NCBI GenBank assembly: GCA_038226665.1
Contig: JBBRQI010000005.1
Span: 62,001 to 126,000, forward strand
Direction of reading: 5' to 3'
DNA from: SZAS-103 sp038226665
GTDB lineage: Bacteria; Pseudomonadota; Gammaproteobacteria; Xanthomonadales; Xanthomonadaceae
Length of the DNA stretch: 64,000 nt
The stretch's first letter is position 1; each line of letters begins with the position of its first letter. Position numbers and translations under genes: made by a program. A model generated the notes under the pieces. That model saw only the letters and a program-made list of their open reading frames with translations, had not been told where the DNA came from and made no database searches. Positions 46,735-56,005 of this stretch are shown piece after piece.

Positions 46735-49596
46735 ATGCAATGGCCCGGCAGGTCCACGATCCGCCTGCAATTGCTCGGCCTGTTTGGGCTATGGGTGTTT
46801 GCGCTCGTGGCGGTGCTCGGGCTCGACGAATGGGGGCGACGCCAGCACGAGGAAGCGTTGCGTCAACTTGGCGACGAAACCCTGGTCAGCCTGCGGCGTA
46901 TCCAGGCGGTGTCGGACAGCTATGGCCTGGATGTCGTCAACACCGTCTTTCGGGTGCGCAACAATGCGCTGGACTGGAGCGCTGGTCGCGACACGATGGA
47001 TGCGGCGCGCAGCCGCATCGACACGGAATGGGCCGCGTTGCAGGCATTGCCGCACACGCCGGAGGAGACCGTGCTGCTGCACGAGATCGCGGGCGCACGC
47101 GTCCGTGCCGACAACCTCATGGCGCGACTGCGCCTGGCACTGCAGATCCATGACGAACGCTCGTTTGGACGCTTGACTGGCAGTGAGGTGTTCCCCGCGA
47201 TCGACCCGGTGACCTCGCGCCTGCAACACCTCGGCACCCTGGTCCTGGCCCGCGGACAGCAGCAGGTGCGCGAGGAGAATGCGCGCGCACTGAATGCCGG
47301 CAAACTGCGCATCGGCCTTAGCCTGTTCATGCTGTTGCTGGCGGGATGGTTCGCGAACCGGGTCTTGCGCAACATCTATCGCGGCGTGGAAGCCCTGATC
47401 GACCTGACCTCGCAGATGCGCCGCCGCGACTACGCCGCGCTACCGAGCTACCGCGCGCAGGGCGAACTCGGCGAGGTTCTGGACAGCTTCCTCGCAATGC
47501 GCGATGGCGTACGCGATTCCGAGGCGGCGCAATCGGAATTGCTCGCACGCAACGAACAGGTGCGCAAGACACTCGCGCGCAGCGAGGATTTCCAGCGTTC
47601 GCTGTTCGCGGCGGCGCAGGTGGCGGTGATGTCGATCGACCTCGCTGGCCGTTTCAGCAGTTTCAACCCGTACGCCGAGCAATTGTCCGGCTACGGCGCG
47701 TCCGAGATGATCGGCCAGCGCAGTCTTGCGCGGCTGCTGCTGCTGACCGAAGTACGCGAAGTGGCCGAACACCTCGGCGCGGTACTCGGTGAAACCGTGC
47801 CAGCCGACGCGCGCCTGATTCCGGCGTTGCTCGAACTCGGCCTGCAGGCCCATGAGTGGACGCTGGTGCGCAAGGATGGCGAAAAAGTGCCGATCTTGCT
47901 GGCGACCTCTGCGATGCGCGATGAGCGCAACGAGATCACCGGTTACCTGTGCGTCGCGACGGACCTGACCCGGATCAAGCTGCTCGAGGACGCATTGCGC
48001 GCAAGCGAGGTTGCCGAACGCGATGCCAACCTCGCCAAGAGCGAATTCCTCGCCGCGATGAGCCACGAGATCCGCACGCCGATGATCGGCGTGACTGGCA
48101 TGCTCGAAGTGCTTTCGCACGAAGCGCTCGCACCCGAGCAACGCCGCATCGTCGGTACCATCCAGGATTCGGCGCAGGCTTTGCTGCGCATCCTCGGGGA
48201 CATCCTCGATTTCTCGAAGATCGATGCCGGACGCCTCGAGCTCGCACCGGTCGCCTTGAGCCTGGAGCCGCTGCTGCGCAAGACCGTCGAGAATTATTTC
48301 GATTCCGCGTCGAGCAAGGGCCTCGCCCTCGTCTGCGAAATCGATCCGCGCGCGTCACCGGCGCACGTCGGCGATCCGATGCGGTTGCGCCAGATCTTGT
48401 CGAACTTCCTGTCGAACGCATTGAAGTTCACTGAGCAGGGCTCGGTGGTCGCGGCGCTGGAATCGCTGGGCGTCGACGCCGACGGCGAACGCCTGTGCCT
48501 GCGGGTAACCGACACCGGCATCGGCGTGACCGCCGAACAGCAGGAACGTTTGTTCCAGCCCTTCAGCCAGGCCGAAGGCAGCACCACGCGCAGGTTCGGC
48601 GGCACCGGACTGGGGCTGGTGATCTGCAAGCGGCTGGCCGAATTGATGGGCGGCACGATCACGATGGACAGCGCGCCGGGTGCCGGGACGACGATGCGGT
48701 TGTTGCTGAAGTTACCCGTAGCGGACATGGCCGATGTGGAAGCCGCCTCGGAATCGGCGTCCGACCGCGACCAGTTCCAGCCGCGTCCGATGCCCGGTGT
48801 GCTGCAGGCCGAGAGCGAACGCAGCCTGGTCTTGCTGGTCGACGACCATCCGACCAATCGACTCGTCGTCGCGCGCCAGCTTGCACTGGCCGGCTACGCC
48901 TGCGAGACGGCCGAGGACGGAGTCGACGGACTGGAACGCTGGCGCAGTGGACGTTACGCGCTGGTTCTTTCGGACATCCACATGCCGCGCATGGACGGTT
49001 ATCAGCTCACGCGCGCGCTGCGCGAAGAGGAAGTGCGCGAGGGACATGCGCGCACACCGGTGATTGCGCTGACCGCAGCCGCGCTCAAGAGCGAAGCCCA
49101 GCGTTGCCTGGCGGCCGGCATGGACGATTATTTGTCGAAGCCGGTGAGCATACGGCAGCTTGCCGAATGCCTCGGGCGCTGGCTGCCGCATGCGCATCCG
49201 GTGACGCCAGTGCAAGCGCCAGCACCGGCGACTGAAGTCGCTCCCGCGGCGGCGCAAACCACGACCGCATTGATCGACATCAGCGTTCTGGATGCGCTGA
49301 TCGGCGGCGATGCCGCGCAACGACGCATGGTCCTCGACGACTATCTCGCCACCACCACGAAGGATTTGCAGGCTGCGGCGCGCGCGTTCGCAAACAACGA
49401 CTATCTGCAGCTTGCGCGCGAAGCGCACCGGGTCAAGGGCGCTGCGATGCTGGTCGGCGCAAGCGAACTCGCCAGCGCCGCCGCCGCCCTCGAGCAGGCG
49501 GCGCGGACCGCCGATCCGCCGCGCATGGCGCAGCTGCTCGCCGAACTGGAGACAGCCGTCGAACGCCTGCGGTTGCACGTTGCTCAGAACGTGTAA
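46735..49596 (+). CDS. Hybrid sensor histidine kinase (HAMP-PAS-HisKA-HATPase-REC-Hpt)
   Basis: 953-residue unorthodox inner-membrane kinase. A first helix (LFGLWVFALVAVLGLDEW) starts at about residue 14, followed by a periplasmic helical domain (to about 185), a second helix (IGLSLFMLLLAGWFANRVL) and a HAMP-type linker. A PAS domain lies at about 285-410. The HisKA phosphosite is His444 (AAMSHEIRTPMI), followed by HATPase motifs LRQILSNFLSNALKF, DTGIGVTAEQ and RFGGTGLGLVI. The receiver has Asp747 (LVLSDIHMPRMDG). A C-terminal Hpt domain carries His898 (AREAHRVKGAAML). All relay residues are intact. It is encoded 2 bp after the REC-EAL protein, its likely target. The 3' end overlaps the convergent TonB receptor by 13 bp. 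Confidence 0.93.
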   Translation: MQWPGRSTIRLQLLGLFGLWVFALVAVLGLDEWGRRQHEEALRQLGDETLVSLRRIQAVSDSYGLDVVNTVFRVRNNALDWSAGRDTMDAARSRIDTEWAALQALPHTPEETVLLHEIAGARVRADNLMARLRLALQIHDERSFGRLTGSEVFPAIDPVTSRLQHLGTLVLARGQQQVREENARALNAGKLRIGLSLFMLLLAGWFANRVLRNIYRGVEALIDLTSQMRRRDYAALPSYRAQGELGEVLDSFLAMRDGVRDSEAAQSELLARNEQVRKTLARSEDFQRSLFAAAQVAVMSIDLAGRFSSFNPYAEQLSGYGASEMIGQRSLARLLLLTEVREVAEHLGAVLGETVPADARLIPALLELGLQAHEWTLVRKDGEKVPILLATSAMRDERNEITGYLCVATDLTRIKLLEDALRASEVAERDANLAKSEFLAAMSHEIRTPMIGVTGMLEVLSHEALAPEQRRIVGTIQDSAQALLRILGDILDFSKIDAGRLELAPVALSLEPLLRKTVENYFDSASSKGLALVCEIDPRASPAHVGDPMRLRQILSNFLSNALKFTEQGSVVAALESLGVDADGERLCLRVTDTGIGVTAEQQERLFQPFSQAEGSTTRRFGGTGLGLVICKRLAELMGGTITMDSAPGAGTTMRLLLKLPVADMADVEAASESASDRDQFQPRPMPGVLQAESERSLVLLVDDHPTNRLVVARQLALAGYACETAEDGVDGLERWRSGRYALVLSDIHMPRMDGYQLTRALREEEVREGHARTPVIALTAAALKSEAQRCLAAGMDDYLSKPVSIRQLAECLGRWLPHAHPVTPVQAPAPATEVAPAAAQTTTALIDISVLDALIGGDAAQRRMVLDDYLATTTKDLQAAARAFANNDYLQLAREAHRVKGAAMLVGASELASAAAALEQAARTADPPRMAQLLAELETAVERLRLHVAQNV

Positions 49597-51698
49597 CGCA
49601 AGCTAAGCCGCAGCGATCGCGGCTCGAAGACATGGAAGTGGATGTCGTTCACGCCGTCAGCCGGTTCACCCTGCAGGCGTGACGCGAAGTAATAGTCGAT
49701 GTCGTGATCGCGGCCGTCCAGTGCGTTCAGCACGTCCAGGTACACGCCGTACTGCTTCCATTCCCGACCGACACGCAGGTTCAGCAGGGTCGAGCCCTTC
49801 GAGCGCACGCTGTTGTCCTCGATCAGCGGATAGCTGCCGAAGTGCCGCAGTCGCGCGCTCGCGAGCCAGCCGCCATCGGACTTGGCGACCACATCGGCGC
49901 TGATGACCAGCGGGATCGAACCAGGGATTTCGTTGCCGACCGGATCGGGATCGGTGAACTTCGCCTTGCTGTACGACGCTTCGATATCTGCGGTCACGTA
50001 CTTGTTGGCGAACCAGGACAGCGCGAATTCGGTGCCATCGCGTTTGGTCGGGCGACTGGGTTCGGTGGTGCCGCCATCGCCGGTGAACAGCAACTCCGAA
50101 TCGAGCTTGAGCGTCCAGAAGGCCAGCGTCGCACTGAAGTTGTCGCTGAAGTACAAGCGGCCGCCGAGTTCGCCACCCTTTGAACCGACTAACGGCGTGA
50201 CTTTTTGCGCCGGATCGCCGGTGCCTGGATCGACAGTGATCGTCGTGCCGCGCGCGTCGTTGGAATGGAAGCCGGTGCCGAAGCTTGCGTACAGTTCCAG
50301 CGGCTGCGCAACGCGGTAGATCAGACTGGCCTTGTAAGAGGCCTTGCCGGCGCTGGCAGCGCCCGAGTTCGCGGGCAGCGAGCTGTCCACGTTGAAGTGG
50401 TAGGCGTCGTAGCGCGCGCCGACGTAGCTGCGCAGCTTGTCGGTGAAGCGAAATTCATTCGCCGCAAACACGCCGAGGCTTCCCTCGCCAACCGCGTCGT
50501 CGCGCACGGTGCCAATGACTTGGCGCTTTTCGGTATGGAACAGGCCGACCTCGCCGATGTCATCAAAGCGGCCTTCCGCCCCTACGCGCCAGCGGCTGCG
50601 GCCGCTCTCCCATTGTTGCGACAGGTTGAAGCCGTAGATCTTTCGTCGATCGACCTGCTCGAACTGGTCGCCCTGCACCGGGTTGTCGAGGAAGTAGGTG
50701 AAATCCGACCACAGGTTGAGGCTGTAGTCGATCGCGTATGCGCTGGCCTCGAAGTTGCCGCCGAACGCCGGACCCTTCCAGCCACCGGAGAGGCTGTAAC
50801 GCGAGGTCTTGCCTCCGTCGGTCGGTTCGAGCTGGCCGAACTGGTCAATCAAGCCCTGGTCGATCGCGCGTTGCGGTATCTGGTCGGGCGAATTCCATTC
50901 GTTGTGGTAGCCCATGAAATTCAGATGGCCCAGCCCGCCCCACCACGGCGCGCTGTAACGCAACAGCACGCTCGCCTTGCCGACATCCTCGTTGAGATTC
51001 GTCCACGGCCCGTTGTAGGTCTGCGCCTCGGCCGCATACAGCAGATTGCCGTCGCCAACTTTCGTGGAATTCAACAGCAGGCCACGCGCATAACCGTATT
51101 CGCCGAGCGTTCCGAGCAACTGGCCCTGCGGAACGGTATCGGCGAGCTCAAGCTTCGCGGAGCCGGCCGACGAAAAATCGCCGACATCCGCGTAGTACAC
51201 GCCCTTGCGATAAGTCAGTGCGCCGACGGTCTCCGGAATCAGGAAGTTCAGGTCGCTGTAGCCTTGCCCATGCGCGTGGGTGCGGTTGTTCACCGGCATG
51301 CCGTCGACGAAGGTTGCGAAATCGGTACCGTGATCCAGGTTGAAGCCGCGCAGGAAATACTGGTTGGCCTTGCCGCTGCCCGAGTGCTGGGTAATCACCA
51401 GGCCGGGGATGAATTCCAGCAAATCGGCGGTGCGATTGCTAGGGCGCGCTGCGATTTCGGCCTGTCCGATTGAGCCTTGCGAAGCCGAGATCGCATCGCC
51501 GACCAGATTCTCACGGCGTCCGATCACGGTGACGGCATCGAGGTTTTTGGCTGGGGTCGGTTTGGTGCTATCGGGTTTGGCGTCGACGTCGGCGTCGGTT
51601 CCTGCTGCAGGAGCAGCGACCGGCGCGGCGTCCTGCGCGAATGCCGACAACGGAATCAACACCAGCGCAAGGCATAGCGGACGGATGGTCGGCTTCAT
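49584..51698 (-). CDS. TonB-dependent outer-membrane receptor
   Basis: 704-residue outer-membrane importer. The signal peptide is MKPTIRPLCLALVLIPLSAF (cleavage at FAQ). A TonB-box-like segment DAVTVIGRR precedes the plug domain (about residues 70-190, with LLEFIPGLVITQHSGSGKAN, QYFLRGFNLDHGTDFATFVD and NNRTHAHGQGYSDLNFLIPE). The 22-stranded barrel follows, with regular alternating strands, and ends in LRLSLRYTF, a terminal aromatic as required for BAM assembly. The His-rich plug loop THAHGQ could touch a metal complex. Divergently transcribed from nikR (205 bp), so nickel-responsive control and a nickel-chelate substrate are plausible. Substrate remains inferred from context. Confidence 0.88.
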   Translation of the reverse strand: MKPTIRPLCLALVLIPLSAFAQDAAPVAAPAAGTDADVDAKPDSTKPTPAKNLDAVTVIGRRENLVGDAISASQGSIGQAEIAARPSNRTADLLEFIPGLVITQHSGSGKANQYFLRGFNLDHGTDFATFVDGMPVNNRTHAHGQGYSDLNFLIPETVGALTYRKGVYYADVGDFSSAGSAKLELADTVPQGQLLGTLGEYGYARGLLLNSTKVGDGNLLYAAEAQTYNGPWTNLNEDVGKASVLLRYSAPWWGGLGHLNFMGYHNEWNSPDQIPQRAIDQGLIDQFGQLEPTDGGKTSRYSLSGGWKGPAFGGNFEASAYAIDYSLNLWSDFTYFLDNPVQGDQFEQVDRRKIYGFNLSQQWESGRSRWRVGAEGRFDDIGEVGLFHTEKRQVIGTVRDDAVGEGSLGVFAANEFRFTDKLRSYVGARYDAYHFNVDSSLPANSGAASAGKASYKASLIYRVAQPLELYASFGTGFHSNDARGTTITVDPGTGDPAQKVTPLVGSKGGELGGRLYFSDNFSATLAFWTLKLDSELLFTGDGGTTEPSRPTKRDGTEFALSWFANKYVTADIEASYSKAKFTDPDPVGNEIPGSIPLVISADVVAKSDGGWLASARLRHFGSYPLIEDNSVRSKGSTLLNLRVGREWKQYGVYLDVLNALDGRDHDIDYYFASRLQGEPADGVNDIHFHVFEPRSLRLSLRYTF

Positions 51699-51803
51699 GG
51701 ATCACTCCTCCCTGAGAAATCCCGCAGATCGCGGTGGCGCGCCGAGATCTCCCCGCCGGCGCATTCGCAAGCTAAGCGACAACCTGTAAACAACGTGTGT
51801 CGA

Positions 51804-51819
51804 ATGATGAATTCATCAT
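51804..51819. promoter_or_regulatory. 16-bp perfect palindrome between the TonB receptor and nikR
   Basis: ATGATGAATTCATCAT is its own reverse complement. It lies 105 bp from the receptor start and 84 bp from the nikR start. The right end reads TCATAC, matching one half-site of the E. coli NikR operator (GTATGA-N16-TCATAC), but the left half-site is not at the same spacing. A likely NikR operator of different spacing, inferred from position and symmetry. Confidence 0.5.
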
Positions 51820-51903
51820 ACTTTGTCGTTGGATGCGCACGCGGTTCCAAAATTTCCGCGAAAGCGCCCAAGATGCATGCTCGTCTCTGATCATGGAAGC
51901 ACC

Positions 51904-52356
51904 ATGCAGCGCTACACCATTTCGCTCGACGACGATCTGGCTCGGCAGTTCGAGCAATGGTCCGAACTGCACGGCTACGCCAATCGATCCGAGGCGATCC
52001 GCGATCTGGTTCGCGACCGGCTGGGCAAAGAGTCGCTACAGGACGCGAAGGTCGATCACTGCGTCGCGGTAGTGACCTATGTCTACGACCACCACGAACG
52101 CTCGCTCGGACAGCGCTTGCTCGAAAGCCAGCACGACCATCACGAGCTCTCGGTCTCGACCCTGCATGTACATCTGGATCGCGAGCATTGCCTTGAGGTC
52201 GCGGTGTTGCGCGGGCATTTGGCCGAAGTGCAGCACGAAGCAAACGGACTCATTGCCGAACGCGATGTGCGCCATGGCATGGTGCATCTGATTCCGGTCG
52301 ACCCGACCCGACATCCGCCGCATTCGCACGCCAAACCGCGACCGCGTAGAGCTTGA
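51904..52356 (+). CDS. nikR: Nickel-responsive transcriptional regulator NikR
   Basis: 150-residue ribbon-helix-helix repressor. The N-terminal DNA-binding domain is MQRYTISLDDDLARQFEQWS and YANRSEAIRDLVRDRL. The C-terminal ACT-like regulatory domain carries the nickel site: His77 (SQHDHHELS), His88 and His90 (TLHVHL) and Cys96 (REHCLEVAVLRG), equivalent to E. coli His76, His87, His89 and Cys95. The His-rich C-terminal tail (RHPPHSHAKPRPRR) is an extra. Length is normal (about 133-150). It is divergent from the TonB receptor, which it probably controls, and convergent with the 2OG oxygenase gene (6 bp). Confidence 0.95.
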   Translation: MQRYTISLDDDLARQFEQWSELHGYANRSEAIRDLVRDRLGKESLQDAKVDHCVAVVTYVYDHHERSLGQRLLESQHDHHELSVSTLHVHLDREHCLEVAVLRGHLAEVQHEANGLIAERDVRHGMVHLIPVDPTRHPPHSHAKPRPRRA

Positions 52357-52362
52357 AAACAT

Positions 52363-53019
52363 TCAGACAGCGCGATGCCTGAATGCGCAGTTGAACGCGA
52401 CCGTGATGCGCTCGCCTTCGCCGAAAAACGGCATCACGTGGTGCAGCACGGATGACGGGAACAGCACCAGTTGTCCGGCTTCGAGCAGCAGGCCGAAGTT
52501 CTGGATGCCGAACGGCTGCACGAGGAATTCCGATCCCGCATCGACGTACATGCCGCTCATGTGATGCGGGGTGATGAAGGTCAGCTTTCCGCTGTCGGGT
52601 TCGTTTGCATCGTTCCGTCCCGGTGCCACGCAATACACCCCGGACCAGGATGCGAGCGGATGGTTGTGCACGCCAAAGTAACCGTTGCGACGGGTCACGT
52701 GGAACCAGGCGTCGGTCTTCACGCCCAGGCCGTCCATGGCCTTTTGGTCGTAGCCGCTGAGTTGGGCCACGGCCTGCGACAGTTGCGACAGGCAGTAATC
52801 GCGCAATGCCGCGATCTCCGGTTCTGGCCACGCGAACAGGTTGAAGCGGCTCTCGAAGAGCTGGGTGTTGCGCTCCGTGTAGGGATGCGGGTTCGCATGC
52901 CGCGTCCCTTCGGCTTCGCGGGCAAGAAAGAGCTCACACAAGGCCGCATTCATCCGCTCGGGATCGGGGTGCTGGCAAAAAGCGAATGGCAGGGCGAACA
53001 TGGGGCGGATTTGCAGCAT
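52363..53019 (-). CDS. 2OG-Fe(II) oxygenase-like protein (TIGR02466 type)
   Basis: 218-residue soluble enzyme of the 2-oxoglutarate-dependent dioxygenase fold. The iron-binding His is in RRNGYFGVHNHPLASWSGVY. The distal His and the 2OG-binding Arg are in VLFPSSVLHHVMPFFGEGER (then ITVAFNC). Conserved segments KLTFITPHHMSGMY and GSEFLVQP fit the putative 2OG-Fe(II) oxygenase family seen in marine and phage genomes. The substrate is unknown. It is convergent with nikR and divergent from the gamma-glutamyltransferase gene (22 bp between starts), so they may share a compact regulatory region. Confidence 0.8.
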   Translation of the reverse strand: MLQIRPMFALPFAFCQHPDPERMNAALCELFLAREAEGTRHANPHPYTERNTQLFESRFNLFAWPEPEIAALRDYCLSQLSQAVAQLSGYDQKAMDGLGVKTDAWFHVTRRNGYFGVHNHPLASWSGVYCVAPGRNDANEPDSGKLTFITPHHMSGMYVDAGSEFLVQPFGIQNFGLLLEAGQLVLFPSSVLHHVMPFFGEGERITVAFNCAFRHRAV

Positions 53020-53041
53020 CGGCGACCGACTGGAGAGTTCA

Positions 53042-54769
53042 ATGAAGCCGACAGATTACCCCCAGCCATCATGCTGGCGCCACGCGATCTGGCCGCTGTT
53101 GCTCATCCTCGCCAGCGCGGATGCCGCCGACCGCGTTACCGGGCGCAGCTTCGCGACGCGCTCGGAGGTCTATGCGCCGCACGTCATGGCTGCGACCTCG
53201 CAGCCTCTCGCAACGCAGATCGCACTCGATACGATGAAGAACGGCGGCAGCGCGGTTGACGCCGCGATCGCGGCCGATGCGGCGCTCGGCCTGATGGAAC
53301 CGACCGGCGCGGGCATGGGCGGCGACCTGTTCGCGATCGTGTGGGACCCGAAGACGCACAAGCTCTATGGCTACAACGGTTCGGGCCGCTCGCCGAAATC
53401 GCTGACGCTGGCCGAGTTCCAGAAGCGCGGATTGAAGGACATTCCTTCGTACGGGCCGCTGCCGGTCTCGGTGCCGGGCTGCGTCGACGGCTGGTTCGCG
53501 CTGCACGATCGCTTCGGCAAGTTGCCGATGAAGAACGATCTCGCACCGACGATCCGCTATGCGCGCGAAGGCTTTCCGGTCAGCGAAGTGATCGCGTACT
53601 ACTGGAATGCATCGGTGCCGCGCCTGTCGAAATATCCGGGCTTCAGCGAGCAATTCACGCGCGATGGCCGCGGCCCGCGCACCGGTGAGATGTGGACGCG
53701 GCCGACGCTCGCCGACACCCTGCAAAAGGTTTCCGACGGCGGCCGCGACGCGTTCTACAACGGCGACATCGCACACGTGATCGGCGACTACATGAAGGCA
53801 CAGGGCGGCTTCCTGTCGTACGAGGACATGGCCGCACACCACGGCGAATGGGTCGAGCCGGTCAGCACCAACTATCGCGGCTACGACGTCTGGGAACTGC
53901 CGCCGAACGGGCAAGGCATCGCCACATTGCAGATGCTCAACATCCTCGAAGGATTCGATTTCTCGAAGATCGCATTCGACAGCGCGGAGCACGTGCATCT
54001 GTTCGTCGAAGCCAAGAAACTCGCATTCGCCGACCGCGCGCGCTTCTACGCCGATCCGGATTTCGCGAAGACACCAGTCAAGGGATTGCTCTCGAAAAAC
54101 TATGCGACCGAACGTCGTAAATTGATTGCGATGGACAAGGCGGCGCGCGTGGTCGCGCCTGGCACGCCGCCCGCACTCGATGGTGGCGATACGATCTACC
54201 TCACCACCGCCGACTCCAGCGGCATGATGGTCTCGCTGATCCAGTCCAACTATCGCGGCATGGGCAGCGGCATGACGCCGCCGGGGCTCGGCTTCATCCT
54301 GCAGGATCGCGGCGAGATGTTCGTGCTGAAGGAAGGCCATCCGAACGCGTTCGCGCCCGGCAAACGTCCGTTCCACACCATCATCCCCGCATTCGTGACG
54401 AAGAACGGCAAGCCGTGGTTGAGCTTCGGCGTGATGGGCGGCGCGATGCAGCCGCAAGGCCACGTGCAGATCCTGATGAACCTGATCGACTTCGGCATGA
54501 ACCTGCAGGAAGCCGGCGACGCCCCGCGCATCCAGCACGACGGCACCACCGAACCGACTGGGCAGAACATCGCAATGGACGATGGCGGCGAGGTCGACCT
54601 CGAAACCGGTTTCTCGTGGGAGACCGTGCGCGCCCTGATGCGGATGGGCCATAACGTGCGTTATTCGGATGGCCCGTACGGCGGCTACCAGGCGATCGAG
54701 GTCAATCCAAACGGCGGCTGGATCGGAGCGAGTGAATCGCGCAAGGATGGGCAGGCGGCGGGGTATTGA
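53042..54769 (+). CDS. ggt: Gamma-glutamyltransferase
   Basis: 575-residue periplasmic N-terminal-nucleophile hydrolase that cleaves the gamma-glutamyl bond of glutathione. An N-terminal signal (WRHAIWPLLLILASADAADR) begins the protein. The precursor self-cleaves before the catalytic Thr384 in LDGGDTIYLTTADSSGMMVS, separating large and small subunits. Other landmarks: GGSAVDAAIAADAALGLMEP, GMGGDLFAIVWD, NGQGIATLQMLNILEGFDFS, LIQSNYRGMGSGMTPPGLGF and FGVMGGAMQPQGHVQIL. Length is normal (about 560-580). ATG 53042 is chosen because it begins the signal region. No odd features. Confidence 0.93.
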   Translation: MKPTDYPQPSCWRHAIWPLLLILASADAADRVTGRSFATRSEVYAPHVMAATSQPLATQIALDTMKNGGSAVDAAIAADAALGLMEPTGAGMGGDLFAIVWDPKTHKLYGYNGSGRSPKSLTLAEFQKRGLKDIPSYGPLPVSVPGCVDGWFALHDRFGKLPMKNDLAPTIRYAREGFPVSEVIAYYWNASVPRLSKYPGFSEQFTRDGRGPRTGEMWTRPTLADTLQKVSDGGRDAFYNGDIAHVIGDYMKAQGGFLSYEDMAAHHGEWVEPVSTNYRGYDVWELPPNGQGIATLQMLNILEGFDFSKIAFDSAEHVHLFVEAKKLAFADRARFYADPDFAKTPVKGLLSKNYATERRKLIAMDKAARVVAPGTPPALDGGDTIYLTTADSSGMMVSLIQSNYRGMGSGMTPPGLGFILQDRGEMFVLKEGHPNAFAPGKRPFHTIIPAFVTKNGKPWLSFGVMGGAMQPQGHVQILMNLIDFGMNLQEAGDAPRIQHDGTTEPTGQNIAMDDGGEVDLETGFSWETVRALMRMGHNVRYSDGPYGGYQAIEVNPNGGWIGASESRKDGQAAGY

Positions 54770-54812
54770 ACACCATGCCGCGCCTCAAACGCGTTGCTTA
54801 CGGGAAGCCGGC

Positions 54813-55989
54813 ATGAATCGGTCGAGTGGGCGTGCGCGACTTTTTGCAGTGCTCACGTTATTTTTGTCGCCATGCATTTCGGTGCATGTGATGGCAGCTA
54901 ACTGCAGCAGCACGGGAAACCGGATACAGCGTCTGCAACAGACGATGATGACGATCCGATACAAATGACACCGGAAGAGAAAGTCTGGAATGAGGCTGTC
55001 CGGGAAAGTCTGCGTAATCGCGCGCGCGATTTGGCGAAACATGGAGGCGCGCGCTCACTGCTTGCGGCTGCTCTGATTTATCCAAACCCATTTCCGTTCG
55101 ACACGAATACCTATGAGACGCCTGTGCCAGCCGAAGCGCGGGCGTGGTTTGATATGGCTCGACATTTGGGTGCTGCCGACCCGCTGGTTGCATGGATCGA
55201 CGTGACCGATTGCCGGTTTCTTTCGATTGCATGCAATCGGGATGCGGCCACTCATCATCTTGTCGCACTTGAACCAGACAATGCGATTGCACATGCGTTG
55301 GCTGCGTCAATCGCCCTTGAACACAGAGACACTGTGACGGGTCAGGATGGCTCGCAAGGGCCGCGCGCTCCACGCGTTACGACATGCATTGGCGTGAAAC
55401 GCTTGCTCTGTTGCATTCGGCATTGCATCGCTGGTCTTCACCGGCCATACCCGAGGTGGTGCGACGGCAACATGCAGCATCAGGCAAACCGAACCAGGAT
55501 TGGAGCGCGAACGACGAAGGAGATGTGCGTGCCGTTGCCATTCTCGCCGGTCTGTACATTGTCCCGATTCAGCCGAAGCAGTGCTGGGTCAATCACGAAC
55601 CGGCACTCGATCCGATGCGCCGCCGTGATTGCACCGCTATTGCCCGGCGCGAGGCGGCAGACGACGACACATTGCTCGGCCAATCGATGGCGCTTTCCTA
55701 TCTCGTTCGATTGGATAAAGCCGAAAGCGCGTCAGGTTGGCGTGAACAGTTCCGGCAATTGCGCTGGCTTGAAGATCAAGATATGCAATTGATGGATGCA
55801 CAAGCAAAAAAACCAAAACCCGACAAGCTGATTGATATCGATACGATGCTGAGCGAAGGTGAAGTGCAGGCTCTTCGCATTCTCTTGCGATCGCACGGCA
55901 TCTCTACTGAACCACCTGTCGGTTGGTTGCCGGATGACGAGCGTGATCGTTCGCTGATCCTTACGGGTCGGCTGCCTGCAAAGAAATAG
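54813..55989 (+). pseudogene. Frameshifted gene for a secreted protein, function unknown
   Basis: Three frames must be joined to read one protein. Frame one encodes a signal peptide (SSGRARLFAVLTLFLSPCIS, then HVMAA). A shift near 54895-54905 is followed by HGKPDTASATDDDDPIQMTP and EEKVWNEAVRESLRNRARDL, with LGAADPLVAWIDVTDCRFLS. A second shift near 55330-55350 leads to YDMHWRETLALLHSALHRWS, continuing to LLRSHGISTEPPVGWLPDDE and a stop at 55989. The open pieces could also be expressed as separate small proteins: 54965 overlaps the previous stop by ATGA. The segment is visibly richer in A/T than its neighbours, which suggests transfer or decay. I do not recognise the family. Confidence 0.6.
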
Positions 55990-56005
55990 TTTCAATTCTG
56001 CTCCA

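Noticed and set aside
51794..51821. Exact E. coli-type NikR operator
   Set aside because: TCATAC is present, but the partner GTATGA is not at the 16-bp spacing, so only the internal palindrome is reported.
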